Numbered from the stretch's first letter, positions 48,525 to 58,125 are shown. The stretch: DNA of 64,000 bases from Aquisalimonas sp007126095 (GCF_048323695.1 NZ_JBLWFT010000009.1:67520-131519); one strand, 5' to 3'. Program-made: numbers and translations. The notes: generated from the letters alone by a model not told the origin.

Positions 48525-49975
48525 TCGGCGTATTTGCCATCGTCGTCTCGCTGGTACTGCTCATCGTGCTCGCCTATCGCGGGCTCAGTTTGCTGATACT
48601 GGCGCCGGCCCTGGCCGCGTTCGTGGCGCTGGTTTCCGTGGAGACACCGCTGCTTGCCAGTTATACCCAAGTGTTCATGGGCGCGGCGGGCGATTTCATC
48701 GTGCGCTTCTTCCCACTGTTCCTGCTCGGGGCGATCTTCGGCAAGCTCATGGAAGATTCCGGCAGCGCCGAAGCGCTGGCGCGGGCGCTGGTGGCCCGCC
48801 TGGGTGACGGACGCGCCATCCTCGCGGTGGTGTTGGCCTGTGCGGTGATGACCTACGGCGGCGTGTCGCTGTTCGTGGTGGCCTTCGCGGTCTACCCCAT
48901 TGCCGCGGCGCTGTTCCGTCAGGCCGATCTGCCCAAGCGGCTCATCCCCGGCACCATCGCCTTGGGCGCCTTTACCTTCACCATGACCGCGCTGCCCGGC
49001 ACACCGGCGATCCAGAACGCCATCCCCATGCCGTACTTCGGCACCTCCCCGTTTGCGGCGCCGGGGCTCGGCATTCTCACCGGGCTGGTCATGCTGGTGC
49101 TGGGGCAGGCGTGGCTGAACTACCGGGTCCGGCAGGCGCGGCGCGCCGGAGAGGGCTACGGCAGCCATGCGGATGAGACCGAGGCGTCGGTGGACCGCTC
49201 GCTGCGGGAGCGCGCCGCCGGCGAGGGCTTCGACGTGGCGGAGATCCCCCCGGAGGCGCCGCCGCGGGATCTGCCGCCGCTCACCCTGGCGGTGCTGCCC
49301 ATCGTTCTTGTGATCGCCCTGAACCTGCTGTTCACGGCGGTGATCATCCCCGCCATGGACACCGGCTATCTGGCGGATCCGGTCTACGGCGCCACCAACA
49401 TCGAATCCGTGCGCGGGCTATGGTCCGTGGTCTCGGCGCTGGTGATCGCCAGTCTGGTGCTGGTGGCGCTGAACTGGCGCCGGCTCGCTGTGCTGACGCG
49501 TACCCTGGACGGTGGCGCCAACGCCGCGCTGCTGCCCATCTTCAATACCGCCAGTCTGGTGGGGTTCGGTTCGGTGATCGCCTCGCTCACCGCCTTCGAC
49601 ATGATCAGCGCCTGGGTGACCACCGCCGGCGGCGACAACCCGCTGATCTCCCTGGCCATCGCGGTGAATCTGCTGGCCGGCATGACCGGCTCCGCCTCCG
49701 GCGGCATGAGCATCGCCCTGGCGACCCTCGGCGACACATATCTGGCCATGGGGCAGGCGGCCGGCATTTCGCCGGAACTCCTGCACCGGGTCACGGCCGT
49801 GGCCACGGGCGGGCTGGATGCCCTGCCGCACAACGGCGCCGTGATCACCCTGCTCTCCATCTGCGGGCTCACCCACCGGCAGGCCTACCTGGATATCGCC
49901 GTGGTGGCAATGCTCGTGCCGATCATCGCGCTGGTGTTCCTGATCATGACCGGCACGCTGGTGGGGACGTTCTGA
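48521..49975 (+). CDS. GntP-family permease
   Basis: 484 aa, about 12 hydrophobic helices. The start GTG at 48521 overlaps the patatin stop as GTGA and has GGGGG upstream; the open frame continues upstream but is a shadow of the patatin gene. GntP proteins are proton symporters for gluconate and related hydroxy acids; some are encoded with 3-hydroxybutyrate dehydrogenase. Conserved stretches are ALPGTPAIQNAIPMPYFGT and AGMTGSASGGMSIAL, with ALPHNGAVITLL. Confidence 0.87.
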   Translation: MIGVFAIVVSLVLLIVLAYRGLSLLILAPALAAFVALVSVETPLLASYTQVFMGAAGDFIVRFFPLFLLGAIFGKLMEDSGSAEALARALVARLGDGRAILAVVLACAVMTYGGVSLFVVAFAVYPIAAALFRQADLPKRLIPGTIALGAFTFTMTALPGTPAIQNAIPMPYFGTSPFAAPGLGILTGLVMLVLGQAWLNYRVRQARRAGEGYGSHADETEASVDRSLRERAAGEGFDVAEIPPEAPPRDLPPLTLAVLPIVLVIALNLLFTAVIIPAMDTGYLADPVYGATNIESVRGLWSVVSALVIASLVLVALNWRRLAVLTRTLDGGANAALLPIFNTASLVGFGSVIASLTAFDMISAWVTTAGGDNPLISLAIAVNLLAGMTGSASGGMSIALATLGDTYLAMGQAAGISPELLHRVTAVATGGLDALPHNGAVITLLSICGLTHRQAYLDIAVVAMLVPIIALVFLIMTGTLVGTF

Positions 49976-50009
49976 GGCGGGCAGCTGCGCCGCTATCCCG
50001 CCGCCCTGG

Positions 50010-50642
50010 CTAGAACCGGTACCGCAGCCCGGTGGTGAGGAAGTTCGAGCCGCCCGAGACGCCGTAGACGCCGAACACGCCGGAGCGGTGATGCACGCGC
50101 GCCACCAGGCTCAGGCGCTGGTTTCCCGGTGGACGGAAGGCCAGCTCCGCGTGCATGTAGTGCAGCATCCGGCGCGTCTCGCCGTCGTTTTCCTGTTCCA
50201 GTGGCGGGCGGTGAGAGGCAAACGACACCCCTTGCCCGAACGCGGCGCTGGTATCTATCCAGTCGTCCCAGGGGAAGTGGTTCCAGCGCACGGTCACCGC
50301 GACGTTGCTCTCCCAGAGCGACTGCCTGCCCCAGTGTCGCACAGCCTGCAGCTCTCCTTCCCAAGCCACGGGGCCAGGCCAGGTGCCCAGGTCTCGGGCA
50401 AGGATCAGCGCCCCGAGATAGGAGGCGCGCACGTCGCCTCCGTCCAGTGCCAGGATGTCCACAAAGCGGCTGTCATCGTACTGACCCACCAGGCCCGTGA
50501 GCGTCCAGGGCTCGGGTGGCTCGTTGGCACCGGCGGGTACGCAGGTGATCACCAGCACCAGCGCCGCCCGGGCAATGCGCCGATAGCCGGGGAACCGTGC
50601 GCGCCTCCGTCTTGTTGTCGGCGGGGCGCTGGTCGTCATCAC
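50010..50642 (-). CDS. Outer-membrane beta-barrel protein, possibly PagL/acyloxyacyl hydrolase-like
   Basis: 210 aa. A basic N terminus and signal peptide (LVLVITCVPAGA) precede a barrel of alternating polar/apolar strands, ending in FLTTGLRYRF with the C-terminal Phe typical of outer-membrane proteins. The segment ARVHHRSGVFGVYGVSGGSNF contains His and Ser in the spacing seen in lipid A deacylases of the PagL type. That function is a guess. It faces away from GntP and lies upstream of cueR on the same strand. Confidence 0.6.
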   Translation of the reverse strand: MMTTSAPPTTRRRRARFPGYRRIARAALVLVITCVPAGANEPPEPWTLTGLVGQYDDSRFVDILALDGGDVRASYLGALILARDLGTWPGPVAWEGELQAVRHWGRQSLWESNVAVTVRWNHFPWDDWIDTSAAFGQGVSFASHRPPLEQENDGETRRMLHYMHAELAFRPPGNQRLSLVARVHHRSGVFGVYGVSGGSNFLTTGLRYRF

Positions 50643-50658
50643 ATGCGTCGCATTGTCC

Positions 50659-51057
50659 TCAACCTGACCGGCCTCCTGCCAGGTCGTCGATGATGGGGCA
50701 CTCTGGGCGCTGATCCCCGTGGCAGTGCCGGGCCAGGTGCTCCAGGGTGCGTTTCATCTCCTCGAGCTCGCTGATCTTCTGTTGCAGTTCGTCGATGTGC
50801 TCCTGTGCCACGCGCTTGACCTCGGCGCTTGAGCGGCCCTGATCCCGCCACAGGCGAACGAGCTGCTCGATCTGCGTGGTGGAGAAGCCAAGATCCCGGG
50901 CGCGCCTGATGAAGCGCAGCATGTGCACTTCGGCGTTGCTGTAGACGCGGTAGCCGTTGTCGCTTCGAACGGCCGGCCCCACGAGTCCCACGCTCTCGTA
51001 GTATCGGATCATCTTGGCGCTGATTCCAGAGGCGCGGGCTGCTTCACCGATATTCAT
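50659..51057 (-). CDS. cueR: Copper-responsive MerR-family regulator CueR
   Basis: 132 aa. The MerR HTH begins MNIGEAARASGISAKMIRYYE, followed by a dimerisation helix. The metal loop has Cys112 and Cys120 separated by seven residues, the CueR signature and the same numbering as in E. coli. It senses Cu(I) and activates copper efflux genes. The copA promoter at 55101-55131 has a perfect CueR-type palindrome. The ATG is preceded by GGAG. Confidence 0.95.
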   Translation of the reverse strand: MNIGEAARASGISAKMIRYYESVGLVGPAVRSDNGYRVYSNAEVHMLRFIRRARDLGFSTTQIEQLVRLWRDQGRSSAEVKRVAQEHIDELQQKISELEEMKRTLEHLARHCHGDQRPECPIIDDLAGGRSG

Positions 51058-51292
51058 GATCCACTCCTTGTCGCCTGACCCCCTCAGATTACACCGCTCG
51101 CGCGGGCGTGTTCGACGTCGTCATTCACGTGCGGCAGCGGGAGTGATCGCATTCATGCGAACGTGGGTGATGGCATCTCCCGGTGCTGCCGGCTTCCCGG
51201 ATTTTGTAAGGCCAACGTAAGGTCATGTACGCTAATTTTCGGGTGCCGAAAACATGGGAAATACAAAAGGGAACAATCGGGTAGGAGGCGGT

Positions 51293-52330
51293 ATGCGCAA
51301 GAAGAGCATAACGACAGCGGGGATCCTGGCAATCGCGCTCGGGACGACGGGGTGTTTCAACGGAGGTAGCAGCAGCAACGGGGGCGACGAGATTGATCTG
51401 GACATTGTTCGCGCCCAGGACGTCTATGACGGCGAGGTCGAATTGGAGGACACCGCAGATCTGACGGACGGTGACGACGCGGCGCTGGCGATGGATTTCG
51501 CCTACTTCGCCTATCTCCTTGAGACGGCCATCGATTCGTTCGAGGAAGTGACGCAGCAGAACAGATCGAACGGGAGCGAGACCGTAGAGGGGGACTGCGT
51601 CGGCCAGCCAAACGGTTCGGTCGAGGTGGAGGAAGAGGTGTCGTTCGGGGATGACGGCACGAAGGAGATCACCTCGACCTGGACCACCAACGAGGATGAC
51701 GGCTATTGCGTCGAAATGCTCAGCCAGCGAGACGTGGCTGTGCGTTTCCATGGCGAGGTGACGCAAGTCACGGAGACGGACTCGCAGCACGAGAAGCGGG
51801 TCGCAGTCACGACCTACGAAGACTTCGAGATGGAGTGGGCACAACCGGAACCCAGCGACGATGACCCCCTCCAGGTCAACATCGATGGTGAGGATCACAG
51901 GGGGAATGTGCACGTGGGGAGCGAGCCGGGTGAGGATGGCGTCGAGAGTTACATTGCCATCGCCCTTGACGTTCAGCTTCCCGATCTGGGGGATGGCGAC
52001 GAGGTTCACGCTATCCTGCGGAACTCGCACATCGGTACGGACGTTGACGACGTCATCGACATGGAACTCGCGTCGCCCTTCATGGACGGTGCGGTGACCA
52101 CCGGCCAAGCCGGTAGGGAGGAGTTCTTCGATGGCACGTGCGTCGGTGGTCCGCTTGAGCCGGGGCAGGACGCGGACAGAGGCCTTGTGACGATGACGGC
52201 CGGTGACAGCGAGTACGAAGCGGACCTCGCAGATGCGAGTGCAGACTGCGGTGAGTTTTCTCTGTACGACAGCGGAAGCGGTTACCCCATCGGCGATTAC
52301 GACCTTCTGGGCCAGTTCCTCGATCAGTGA
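51293..52330 (+). CDS. Acidic putative lipoprotein, hypothetical
   Basis: 345 aa from the ATG with AGGAGG 4 bases upstream. A short signal (MRKKSITTAGILAIALG) runs into the lipobox LGTTGC (Cys21), then a Ser/Gly/Asn linker. The mature protein is very acidic with many Asp/Glu/Gly and several cysteines (EGDCVG, GYCVEM, GTCVGG, ADCGEF), which could form disulfides. I recognise no domain. Its place between cueR and copA hints at a copper or envelope role, but no metal motif is clear. Confidence 0.7.
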   Translation: MRKKSITTAGILAIALGTTGCFNGGSSSNGGDEIDLDIVRAQDVYDGEVELEDTADLTDGDDAALAMDFAYFAYLLETAIDSFEEVTQQNRSNGSETVEGDCVGQPNGSVEVEEEVSFGDDGTKEITSTWTTNEDDGYCVEMLSQRDVAVRFHGEVTQVTETDSQHEKRVAVTTYEDFEMEWAQPEPSDDDPLQVNIDGEDHRGNVHVGSEPGEDGVESYIAIALDVQLPDLGDGDEVHAILRNSHIGTDVDDVIDMELASPFMDGAVTTGQAGREEFFDGTCVGGPLEPGQDADRGLVTMTAGDSEYEADLADASADCGEFSLYDSGSGYPIGDYDLLGQFLDQ

Positions 52331-52399
52331 TGGTGGCGGGCCGGGGCGGGGCGATGTGATCCGCTCACGACGCGCTTGCGCCGCGGGACGTCATTCCGG

Positions 52400-52429
52400 C
52401 CTGGCCCGAGCCATTCCGCTCGGGCCAGG
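52400..52429. terminator. Bidirectional terminator between the lipoprotein gene and copA
   Basis: A perfect 12-bp stem (CCTGGCCCGAGC / GCTCGGGCCAGG) with the loop CATTCC. It lies between the convergent lipoprotein and copA genes. No strong T-run follows on either strand, but its size and place favour a terminator. Confidence 0.7.
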
Positions 52430-52490
52430 TGCGGATCACACGCCCGCACCAGCGCGCGCGTCCAGACCGTCCACCTTGCGGCCGCCCAGT

Positions 52491-55067
52491 CTAAACCGCG
52501 CGCGAGGGCGCGCTGGGGGTGACGCGTCCGTCGCTGTCGCTGTCCCCCGTCATTGGCGGGTGGAAACGCTTCAGCCGCAGGGCGTTGGAGAGCACGCACA
52601 CACTGGATGCGGCCATGGCGAATGCCGCGAACATCGGTGACAGCAGCAGGCCGAAGGCCGGATACAGCACCCCCGCCGCCACCGGAATCAGGCTGGTGTT
52701 GTAGGCGAACGCCCAGAACAGGTTCTGTTTGATGTTGCGGATCGTGGCCCGGGACAGCGCGATGGCGTTGGGCACGTTGCGCAGGTCGCCGGAGATCAGC
52801 ACCACCTCCGCGGACTCAATGGCGATGTCCGTGCCGGTGCCGATGGCGATACCCACCTCCGCCTGCGCCAGGGCCGGGGCGTCGTTGATGCCGTCGCCCA
52901 CGAAGGCAACCCGGGCGCCGTCGGCCTGAAGCGCCTTGATAGCGTCCACTTTCCCGGCGGGCAGCACTTCCGCCACCACGTCGTCGATGCCCAGGCGCCG
53001 GGCAATGGCTGCGGCCGTGCGCTGGTTGTCCCCCGTGATCATCGCCACCCGCAGGCCTTCCGCATGCAGCGCCCGGATCGCCGCCGGGGTGGACTCCTTG
53101 ATGGGGTCGGCTACGGCGATCACGGCGGCGAGCTGGCCGTCGATCGCCGCGTATAGGGGCGTCTTGCCCTCGTCCGCCAGCCGCGCGCCGGTGTCGCTGA
53201 ACACATCGGGAGCCAGTCCGAGCTCCTCCATGAACCGTGCCGATCCGACCTGCACAGTTCGTTCACCGGCCTGCGCGGTGATGCCGCGGCCGGGTTCGGC
53301 GTGGAAGGCTTGCGGTTCCTGAAGCGTGACGCCGGCTGCGCGGGCGGCCGCCACCAGCGCCTCACCGATGGGGTGTTCCGAGCGCTGTTCCGCCGAGGCG
53401 ATCAGGGCCAGTACCTCGGAGCGGTCAAACCCGGCGGCGAGCTCCAGATCCGTGAGCTCCGGGCGGCCACGGGTCAGCGTGCCGGTCTTGTCCAGGGCGA
53501 TGGTGTCCGCGTTGCGCAGGGTCTGCAGGGCCTCGCCGCGGCGGAACAGCACGCCCATCTCGGCCGCCTTCCCGGTTCCCACCATGATGGAGGTGGGGGT
53601 GGCGAGCCCCATGGCGCAGGGGCAGGCGATGATCAGTACCGCGACGGCGTTCACCAGGGCGAAGGTCAGGGCGGGCACCGGCCCGGCAAGCAGCCAGATG
53701 GTGAAGGTCACCACCGCTACCACCATGACTGCGGGCACGAAGTAACCGGTGAAACGGTCGACCAGGGCCTGAATGGGCAGTTTGGACCCCTGGGCCTGCT
53801 CGACCATCCGTACGATCTGTGCCAGCAGTGTGTCGGCGCCCACCTTGGTGGCGCGGAAGCTGAAGCTGCCAGTGCGGTTGATCGTGCCGCCGATGACTTC
53901 GCTGCCGGCCTCCTTCTGCGCGGGGATCGGCTCGCCCGTGACCATGGACTCGTCGATCCAGGAGCTGCCGTCGACGATCTCGCCGTCCACGGGGATCTTC
54001 TCCCCGGGGCGGACGACGACCACGTCGCCGGTCACCACCTGGTCGATACCTACCTCCACGGTGTCACCGCCGCGCTGCACCCGTGCGGTCTTCGCCTGCA
54101 GGCTCAGCAGGCGCTGGATGGCCTCGCCGGTGCGCCCCTTGGCAAGGGCCTCGAGGTAGCGCCCGAACACGATCAGCGTGATGATGACCGCCGATGCCTC
54201 GAAGTAGACGTGCACCGTCCCTGCCGGCAGCACCTGCGGCGCGAAGGTGGCAATCACGGAGTAGCCCCAGGCAGCGCTGGTACCGATCATCACCAGGGAA
54301 TTCATGTCCGGTGCGCCGTGGGTCAGCGCGGGCCAGCCCTTGCGGTAGAACTGCAGCCCGGGGCCGAACTGGACCACGCTGGCCAGCAGAAAGAACAGGT
54401 AGTAAAGGTTCTGCTGGCCGACGGCGGCGTGCAGGACATCGTGCAGCGGCGGGATGAGCATTGCCCCCATGTCCAGAACGAACAGCGGCACGGTGAACAG
54501 CGCCGCCACCCAGAGGGAGCGTTTGAGCCGTTCCGCTTCGTCGCCGTGCCGGCTGCCGGCCTCGCGCGCATGGGCTCCGGCGTCATCAATGCGGCTGGCG
54601 GGGTAGCGTTCCCCAAGGGCGGTGATCAGGTCCTGCGGCGTCGCCGTACCGGCCACCACCTCGACGGTGGCCTTGCCGGTGGCCAGGTTCACGGTGGCGT
54701 GTTCTACCCCCGGAACCTGGCCGAGCCTGCCCTCGACGTTGCTCACACAGCCGCCGCAGTTCATGCCGCCGACGGCGAGCTCCACGGTTTCGGTGCGTGG
54801 CTCGTAGCCGGCGTGGCGAATGGCTGCGATCACGTCGGCGATGTCTGCCGTTCCGGGCTCCAGCGTGACGTGTGCCTTTTCAGTAGCCAGGTTGACCTGC
54901 GCATCCAGTACTCCGGGTACCGCCTGGAGCGCACGCTCCACCCGGCCCACGCAGGATGCGCAGCTCATTCCTGAGACGTCGATGAACCAGCTGTGACCAC
55001 CGGCCGCTGTTGCCTCGGTGGCGACGCTTGCTTCGCGGTCTGACCTTGATGTTGTGCTTACGCCCAT
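52491..55067 (-). CDS. copA: Copper-exporting P1B-type ATPase CopA
   Basis: 858 aa. Two HMA domains carry CxxC (Cys36/39 in GMSCASC and Cys104/107 in GMNCGGC). The membrane CPC motif is in ACPCAMGLATP, phosphorylation motif DKTGTLT follows, then TGDN and GDGINDAP of the nucleotide and hinge domains. It pumps Cu(I) to the periplasm. I start at ATG 55067, which fits the promoter; GTG 55079 is also in frame. The CueR-type promoter is immediately upstream. Confidence 0.95.
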   Translation of the reverse strand: MGVSTTSRSDREASVATEATAAGGHSWFIDVSGMSCASCVGRVERALQAVPGVLDAQVNLATEKAHVTLEPGTADIADVIAAIRHAGYEPRTETVELAVGGMNCGGCVSNVEGRLGQVPGVEHATVNLATGKATVEVVAGTATPQDLITALGERYPASRIDDAGAHAREAGSRHGDEAERLKRSLWVAALFTVPLFVLDMGAMLIPPLHDVLHAAVGQQNLYYLFFLLASVVQFGPGLQFYRKGWPALTHGAPDMNSLVMIGTSAAWGYSVIATFAPQVLPAGTVHVYFEASAVIITLIVFGRYLEALAKGRTGEAIQRLLSLQAKTARVQRGGDTVEVGIDQVVTGDVVVVRPGEKIPVDGEIVDGSSWIDESMVTGEPIPAQKEAGSEVIGGTINRTGSFSFRATKVGADTLLAQIVRMVEQAQGSKLPIQALVDRFTGYFVPAVMVVAVVTFTIWLLAGPVPALTFALVNAVAVLIIACPCAMGLATPTSIMVGTGKAAEMGVLFRRGEALQTLRNADTIALDKTGTLTRGRPELTDLELAAGFDRSEVLALIASAEQRSEHPIGEALVAAARAAGVTLQEPQAFHAEPGRGITAQAGERTVQVGSARFMEELGLAPDVFSDTGARLADEGKTPLYAAIDGQLAAVIAVADPIKESTPAAIRALHAEGLRVAMITGDNQRTAAAIARRLGIDDVVAEVLPAGKVDAIKALQADGARVAFVGDGINDAPALAQAEVGIAIGTGTDIAIESAEVVLISGDLRNVPNAIALSRATIRNIKQNLFWAFAYNTSLIPVAAGVLYPAFGLLLSPMFAAFAMAASSVCVLSNALRLKRFHPPMTGDSDSDGRVTPSAPSRAV

Positions 55068-55100
55068 GGCCTCGAACACTGAATCTGCAAATGGACGAGC

Positions 55101-55131
55101 AGCTTAAACCTTCCAATAATTGGAAGGTCAA
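55101..55131 (-). promoter_or_regulatory. CueR-controlled copA promoter
   Basis: On the minus strand, -35 TTGACC and -10 TAAGCT are separated by 19 bases, the overlong spacer used by MerR-family activators. Between them is the perfect palindrome ACCTTCC-AATAATT-GGAAGGT (55108-55128), identical to the known CueR consensus arms. Copper-bound CueR would twist this DNA to activate copA. Confidence 0.93.
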
Positions 55132-55180
55132 GGCCGGCGGCTTCCTCGCCCGGGCGCCCCTGGGCGGGGCGCGGTGGAGG

Positions 55181-55546
55181 TCATCCGTAGTTGGCCACTG
55201 TTGCGTTGTTATCGCGGATGGCGCGGTGAAAGTCGCCAAGGGTCCCGAGCCGGGTATCGGGATGGAGATCGTCATCTCCGATCCGGCGTACCTTGACGCA
55301 TGGCGTACAGACGAAGATCGCGACCTCCGGGTCGGCTGCCAGCTCGTCGAAGATCGGGCCAAGCGGTGGTGGGCCGAACGCCACGATGTCCTGCGCCGTA
55401 TCACCCCGGGCGAGCAGTACAGCGTCGTGCAGCAGCATCAGCGTCACGCCGTCACCCTGTTCCCGGGCCGCCCGGGCGTGAAGAAACGGCAACGTGGCGC
55501 GGGTGGTGTCCGTCGGTCCCCAGGTTGTAGCAATGGCGATATGCAT
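55181..55546 (-). CDS. DsrE-family protein
   Basis: 121 aa with the DsrE/DsrF-like fold pattern: a first strand MHIAIATTW, then VTLMLLHDAVLLA, FDELAADPEVAIFVCTPCVKVRRI. The Cys of FVCTPCVK is in the usual position for sulfur relay or thiol chemistry. It lies just upstream of the CueR promoter on the same strand, so it may be independent of copA. Function unknown. GGAG is 10 bases before the ATG. Confidence 0.75.
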   Translation of the reverse strand: MHIAIATTWGPTDTTRATLPFLHARAAREQGDGVTLMLLHDAVLLARGDTAQDIVAFGPPPLGPIFDELAADPEVAIFVCTPCVKVRRIGDDDLHPDTRLGTLGDFHRAIRDNNATVANYG

Positions 55547-55835
55547 GGGTCAGGTCTCCATCTCTTTCCGGAATTGATCCCGTTAACGGGGCTCGCCGCC
55601 CATGCTGCCACGCCGCTCCCGCATGTGCTCGCGCTGATCGCCGTCCGTCATGCTCTGGATGTGCGCTGCGCGTATTCCGTATCCTCGGTGGTGAAGCCAC
55701 CGACCAGGTCTGGCGCGAGAATCAGGGCAGCAGGAAGCCTCACTCCGGGCGAGGCATCCATGCCGTCATCTGCTGTTCACACATTATTGGTGAATGCGCC
55801 ATCCTTGATAGGACAGGCGTGCTATCTTGCCAAGA

Positions 55836-56486
55836 ATGACCACCGGTAATCGCGACCACGACGGGCCGCGCCGCCGCTCGGACGGCGAGCAGACCCACGC
55901 CCATATCCTCGATGCGGCCATGCGGCTTGCCTCCATCGAAGGGCTGGGCAGCCTGACCATCGGGCGCCTTGCGCGGGAGCTTGGTGTCAGCAAGAGCGGG
56001 GTGTTCGCGCACTTTCGGTCGAAGCAGCGGCTTCAGGAAGAGACACTGCATGCGGCCGAAGCCGTGTTCCAGCGCGAGGTGCTCCAGCCGGGGCTGAATG
56101 CCCCCGAGGGGCTGGCGCGGCTTGAGAGCCTGTGCAACGCCTATCTCTCCTATGTGGAGCGTGGCGTATTTCCCGGTGGGTGTTTCCTCGCCCAGGCACT
56201 GGCGGAGTTCGACGCGCAGACCGGCCCACTTCACGACGCCGTCGCCAGAGGGCACCAGACCTGGCTGGAGCTCATCGAGGATCAGATCATCGCTGCCCAG
56301 CGGCTCAAGGAGCTTGACCCGTTGATCGACGCGGGGCAGCTGGCGTTCGAATTGTGCGCGCCTCTGGAGTTGGCCAACTACCTGGCGACGCTCTACCGCG
56401 ATCCGGAAATCACTGCCCGTGGACGAGCAGCGGTCCGGTCAATCATCGCCAGAGCGAAATCCGGTTCGCAGACCACGGGTGCGTAA
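55836..56486 (+). CDS. TetR-family transcriptional regulator
   Basis: 216 aa. The N-terminal HTH (about residues 18-65) is clear: HAHILDAAMRLASIEGLGSLTIGRLARELGVSKSGVFAHFRSKQ. The C-terminal half (FPGGCFLAQALAEFDAQTGPLHD) is typical of the YbiH-like group. The target and ligand are unknown; no adjacent operon is obviously linked. The ATG at 55836 has a weak ribosome site. Confidence 0.88.
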   Translation: MTTGNRDHDGPRRRSDGEQTHAHILDAAMRLASIEGLGSLTIGRLARELGVSKSGVFAHFRSKQRLQEETLHAAEAVFQREVLQPGLNAPEGLARLESLCNAYLSYVERGVFPGGCFLAQALAEFDAQTGPLHDAVARGHQTWLELIEDQIIAAQRLKELDPLIDAGQLAFELCAPLELANYLATLYRDPEITARGRAAVRSIIARAKSGSQTTGA

Positions 56487-56952
56487 CAAGGCCAAAATTG
56501 ATTTGTTATTCTCCCGATAGAAAAACGAATGAAAAGAAACCTCCGGGTTGCGCCGGTAAGCGAACAACAGTATTATCCCCGCCGCCTGAAGAATATGTAG
56601 CGAGGTAACAGAGAAACCCGATGGACGACCCTAGTAGTCGATCTTGGAACTCCGGGGACATCCGCATGAGCGGATCGCGCCCGGCTGTAGTGCCCGCCTG
56701 AAGCCCCCTGCCGCGCCGCGGCATCCCTTCCAGGCCGGCACATGGCCTGGTGCTCCCCAGAAATGAAGCGTCGCGGCAAGATGTCGCTGATTGCGCGCGT
56801 TTGCGTGTGATTGTGTCATCGCCGTGACTGGACAGCGGTTTTTTCAAACCGGCTGACGGGATGTTTTTGTCTGAAGAATCCGGTTCGGTTTTTTCAGAGA
56901 AAGGCAGCGTCCGTTGGTCATGGAAATCCATTGCTTAATGGGAGCGAAATTC
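56487..56952. other. Long leader/intergenic region upstream of mgtE1
   Basis: About 466 bases without a convincing gene. The first 130 bases are clearly AT-richer than the surroundings. The middle holds several small stem-loops, including ATCCGC-ATGA-GCGGAT and CCAGGCC-N7-GGCCTGG (56730-56750). The length and structure suggest a leader RNA controlling the magnesium channel gene. I could not fit it to the M-box or yybP-ykoY riboswitches. A 142-codon frame on the minus strand is rejected as non-natural. Confidence 0.45.
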
Positions 56953-58020
56953 ATGGCTAATGAAATTGTACTGAACGAAGTGACCCAGAGCGGGAATCTG
57001 GAGTCTCGTGTCAATGAACCCGTGGACGGGGTGATGACGGATTCCTTCGTCCGGGTCCCCACCGGAGCCACTGCGGGCGAGACGCTGCGCAAGGTCAAAA
57101 CCTATCCCCTGGATGACGGCGCCGCATCCGTGGTGTTCGTGGACGGCTCTGGCGGCCGCTATGCCGGATTCGTCCGCCTCGGGGCGCTGGTGCGTGCGGA
57201 CGAAGAGACCACGGTGGACCAGCTCCTGGAGGGGCGCGATATCCGGGTGAGCTCGGAGACGGACCGGGAACAGGCGGCGCGGCTTCTCCAGCGGCATGAT
57301 CTGGCGTTGCTGCCGGTGGTCAACGAGAGCCAGCGGCTGGTGGGTGCGCTGCGCTTCGACGACGCCATGGACATTCTCGAGGAAGAGGCCTCGGAGGATG
57401 CGTACTGGAAGGCGGGCGTGGGTGATGTGCTGCACCACCAGGACGCCGTACGCAGTGAAAAGCTCACCCTGGGCCCCATCGGATACACCCTCAAAGTCCG
57501 CATGGCGTTCCTGCTGGTCACCCTGGCCGGTGGCATGATGGTGGGCGGCGTCATCGATCACTTCGAGGGAGCGCTGGAGGCCCTTGTGGCGCTGGCGATC
57601 TTCATCCCGGTGATCATGGACATGGGTGGCAACGTGGGCACCCAGTCCACAACGATCTTTGCGCGTGGCCTGGCCCTTGGCCACATCGACCTCAAGAAGT
57701 TCTTCCGTGTACACATGGTGCGGGAGCTCAAGGTCGCCGTCTGCATGGGCCTGGTGCTTGCCACGCTGGGCGGGATCATCGCCTGGGCCTGGCAGGGTGC
57801 GCCCAACGACATCCCCATGCTCGGGGTGGTTGTGGGTATCTCGCTGATGTTCGCCATCACCACCGCATGTCTGCTCGGCTTTCTGCTGCCGTGGCTGCTG
57901 CTGAAGCTGGGTGTAGACCATGCGCCGGGCGCGGACCCGTTCATCACCACCATCAAGGACTTCAGCGGGCTCGCCGTGTACTTCATGACGGCAGCGTGGT
58001 TGCTGCCGGTGACCCTTTGA
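56953..58020 (+). CDS. mgtE: MgtE-type magnesium transporter, shortened form (MgtE1)
   Basis: 355 aa from the ATG at 56953, which has GGGAG upstream. CBS domains fill about residues 30-145. The MgtE membrane domain follows (about 175-355) with the ion-path motif PVIMDMGGNVGTQSTTIFARGLALG. The usual N-terminal superhelical gate domain is mostly missing. It mediates Mg(II) influx. Together with mgtE2 and the porin between them it forms an unusual set. Confidence 0.88.
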   Translation: MANEIVLNEVTQSGNLESRVNEPVDGVMTDSFVRVPTGATAGETLRKVKTYPLDDGAASVVFVDGSGGRYAGFVRLGALVRADEETTVDQLLEGRDIRVSSETDREQAARLLQRHDLALLPVVNESQRLVGALRFDDAMDILEEEASEDAYWKAGVGDVLHHQDAVRSEKLTLGPIGYTLKVRMAFLLVTLAGGMMVGGVIDHFEGALEALVALAIFIPVIMDMGGNVGTQSTTIFARGLALGHIDLKKFFRVHMVRELKVAVCMGLVLATLGGIIAWAWQGAPNDIPMLGVVVGISLMFAITTACLLGFLLPWLLLKLGVDHAPGADPFITTIKDFSGLAVYFMTAAWLLPVTL

Positions 58021-58049
58021 TGGGTACCATCCGCGAATGACTTCATCCG

Positions 58050-58088
58050 CCATGACCTGGCCATCGGGCCCCGGTGCCCAGGTCATGG
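58050..58088 (+). terminator. Hairpin after mgtE1
   Basis: An 11-bp perfect stem (CCATGACCTGG / CCAGGTCATGG) with a 17-base G/C-rich loop that may fold further. It lies between mgtE1 and the porin gene and could end or attenuate transcription. There is no T-run. Confidence 0.5.
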
Positions 58089-58125
58089 TTGGATCCCTGA
58101 ACGTTTCGAATCAGAGGACAACACC

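Noticed and set aside
56487..56952. Known magnesium or manganese riboswitch (M-box, yybP-ykoY) in the mgtE1 leader
   Set aside because: I could not find the conserved cores of either class; kept only as an unassigned structured leader.
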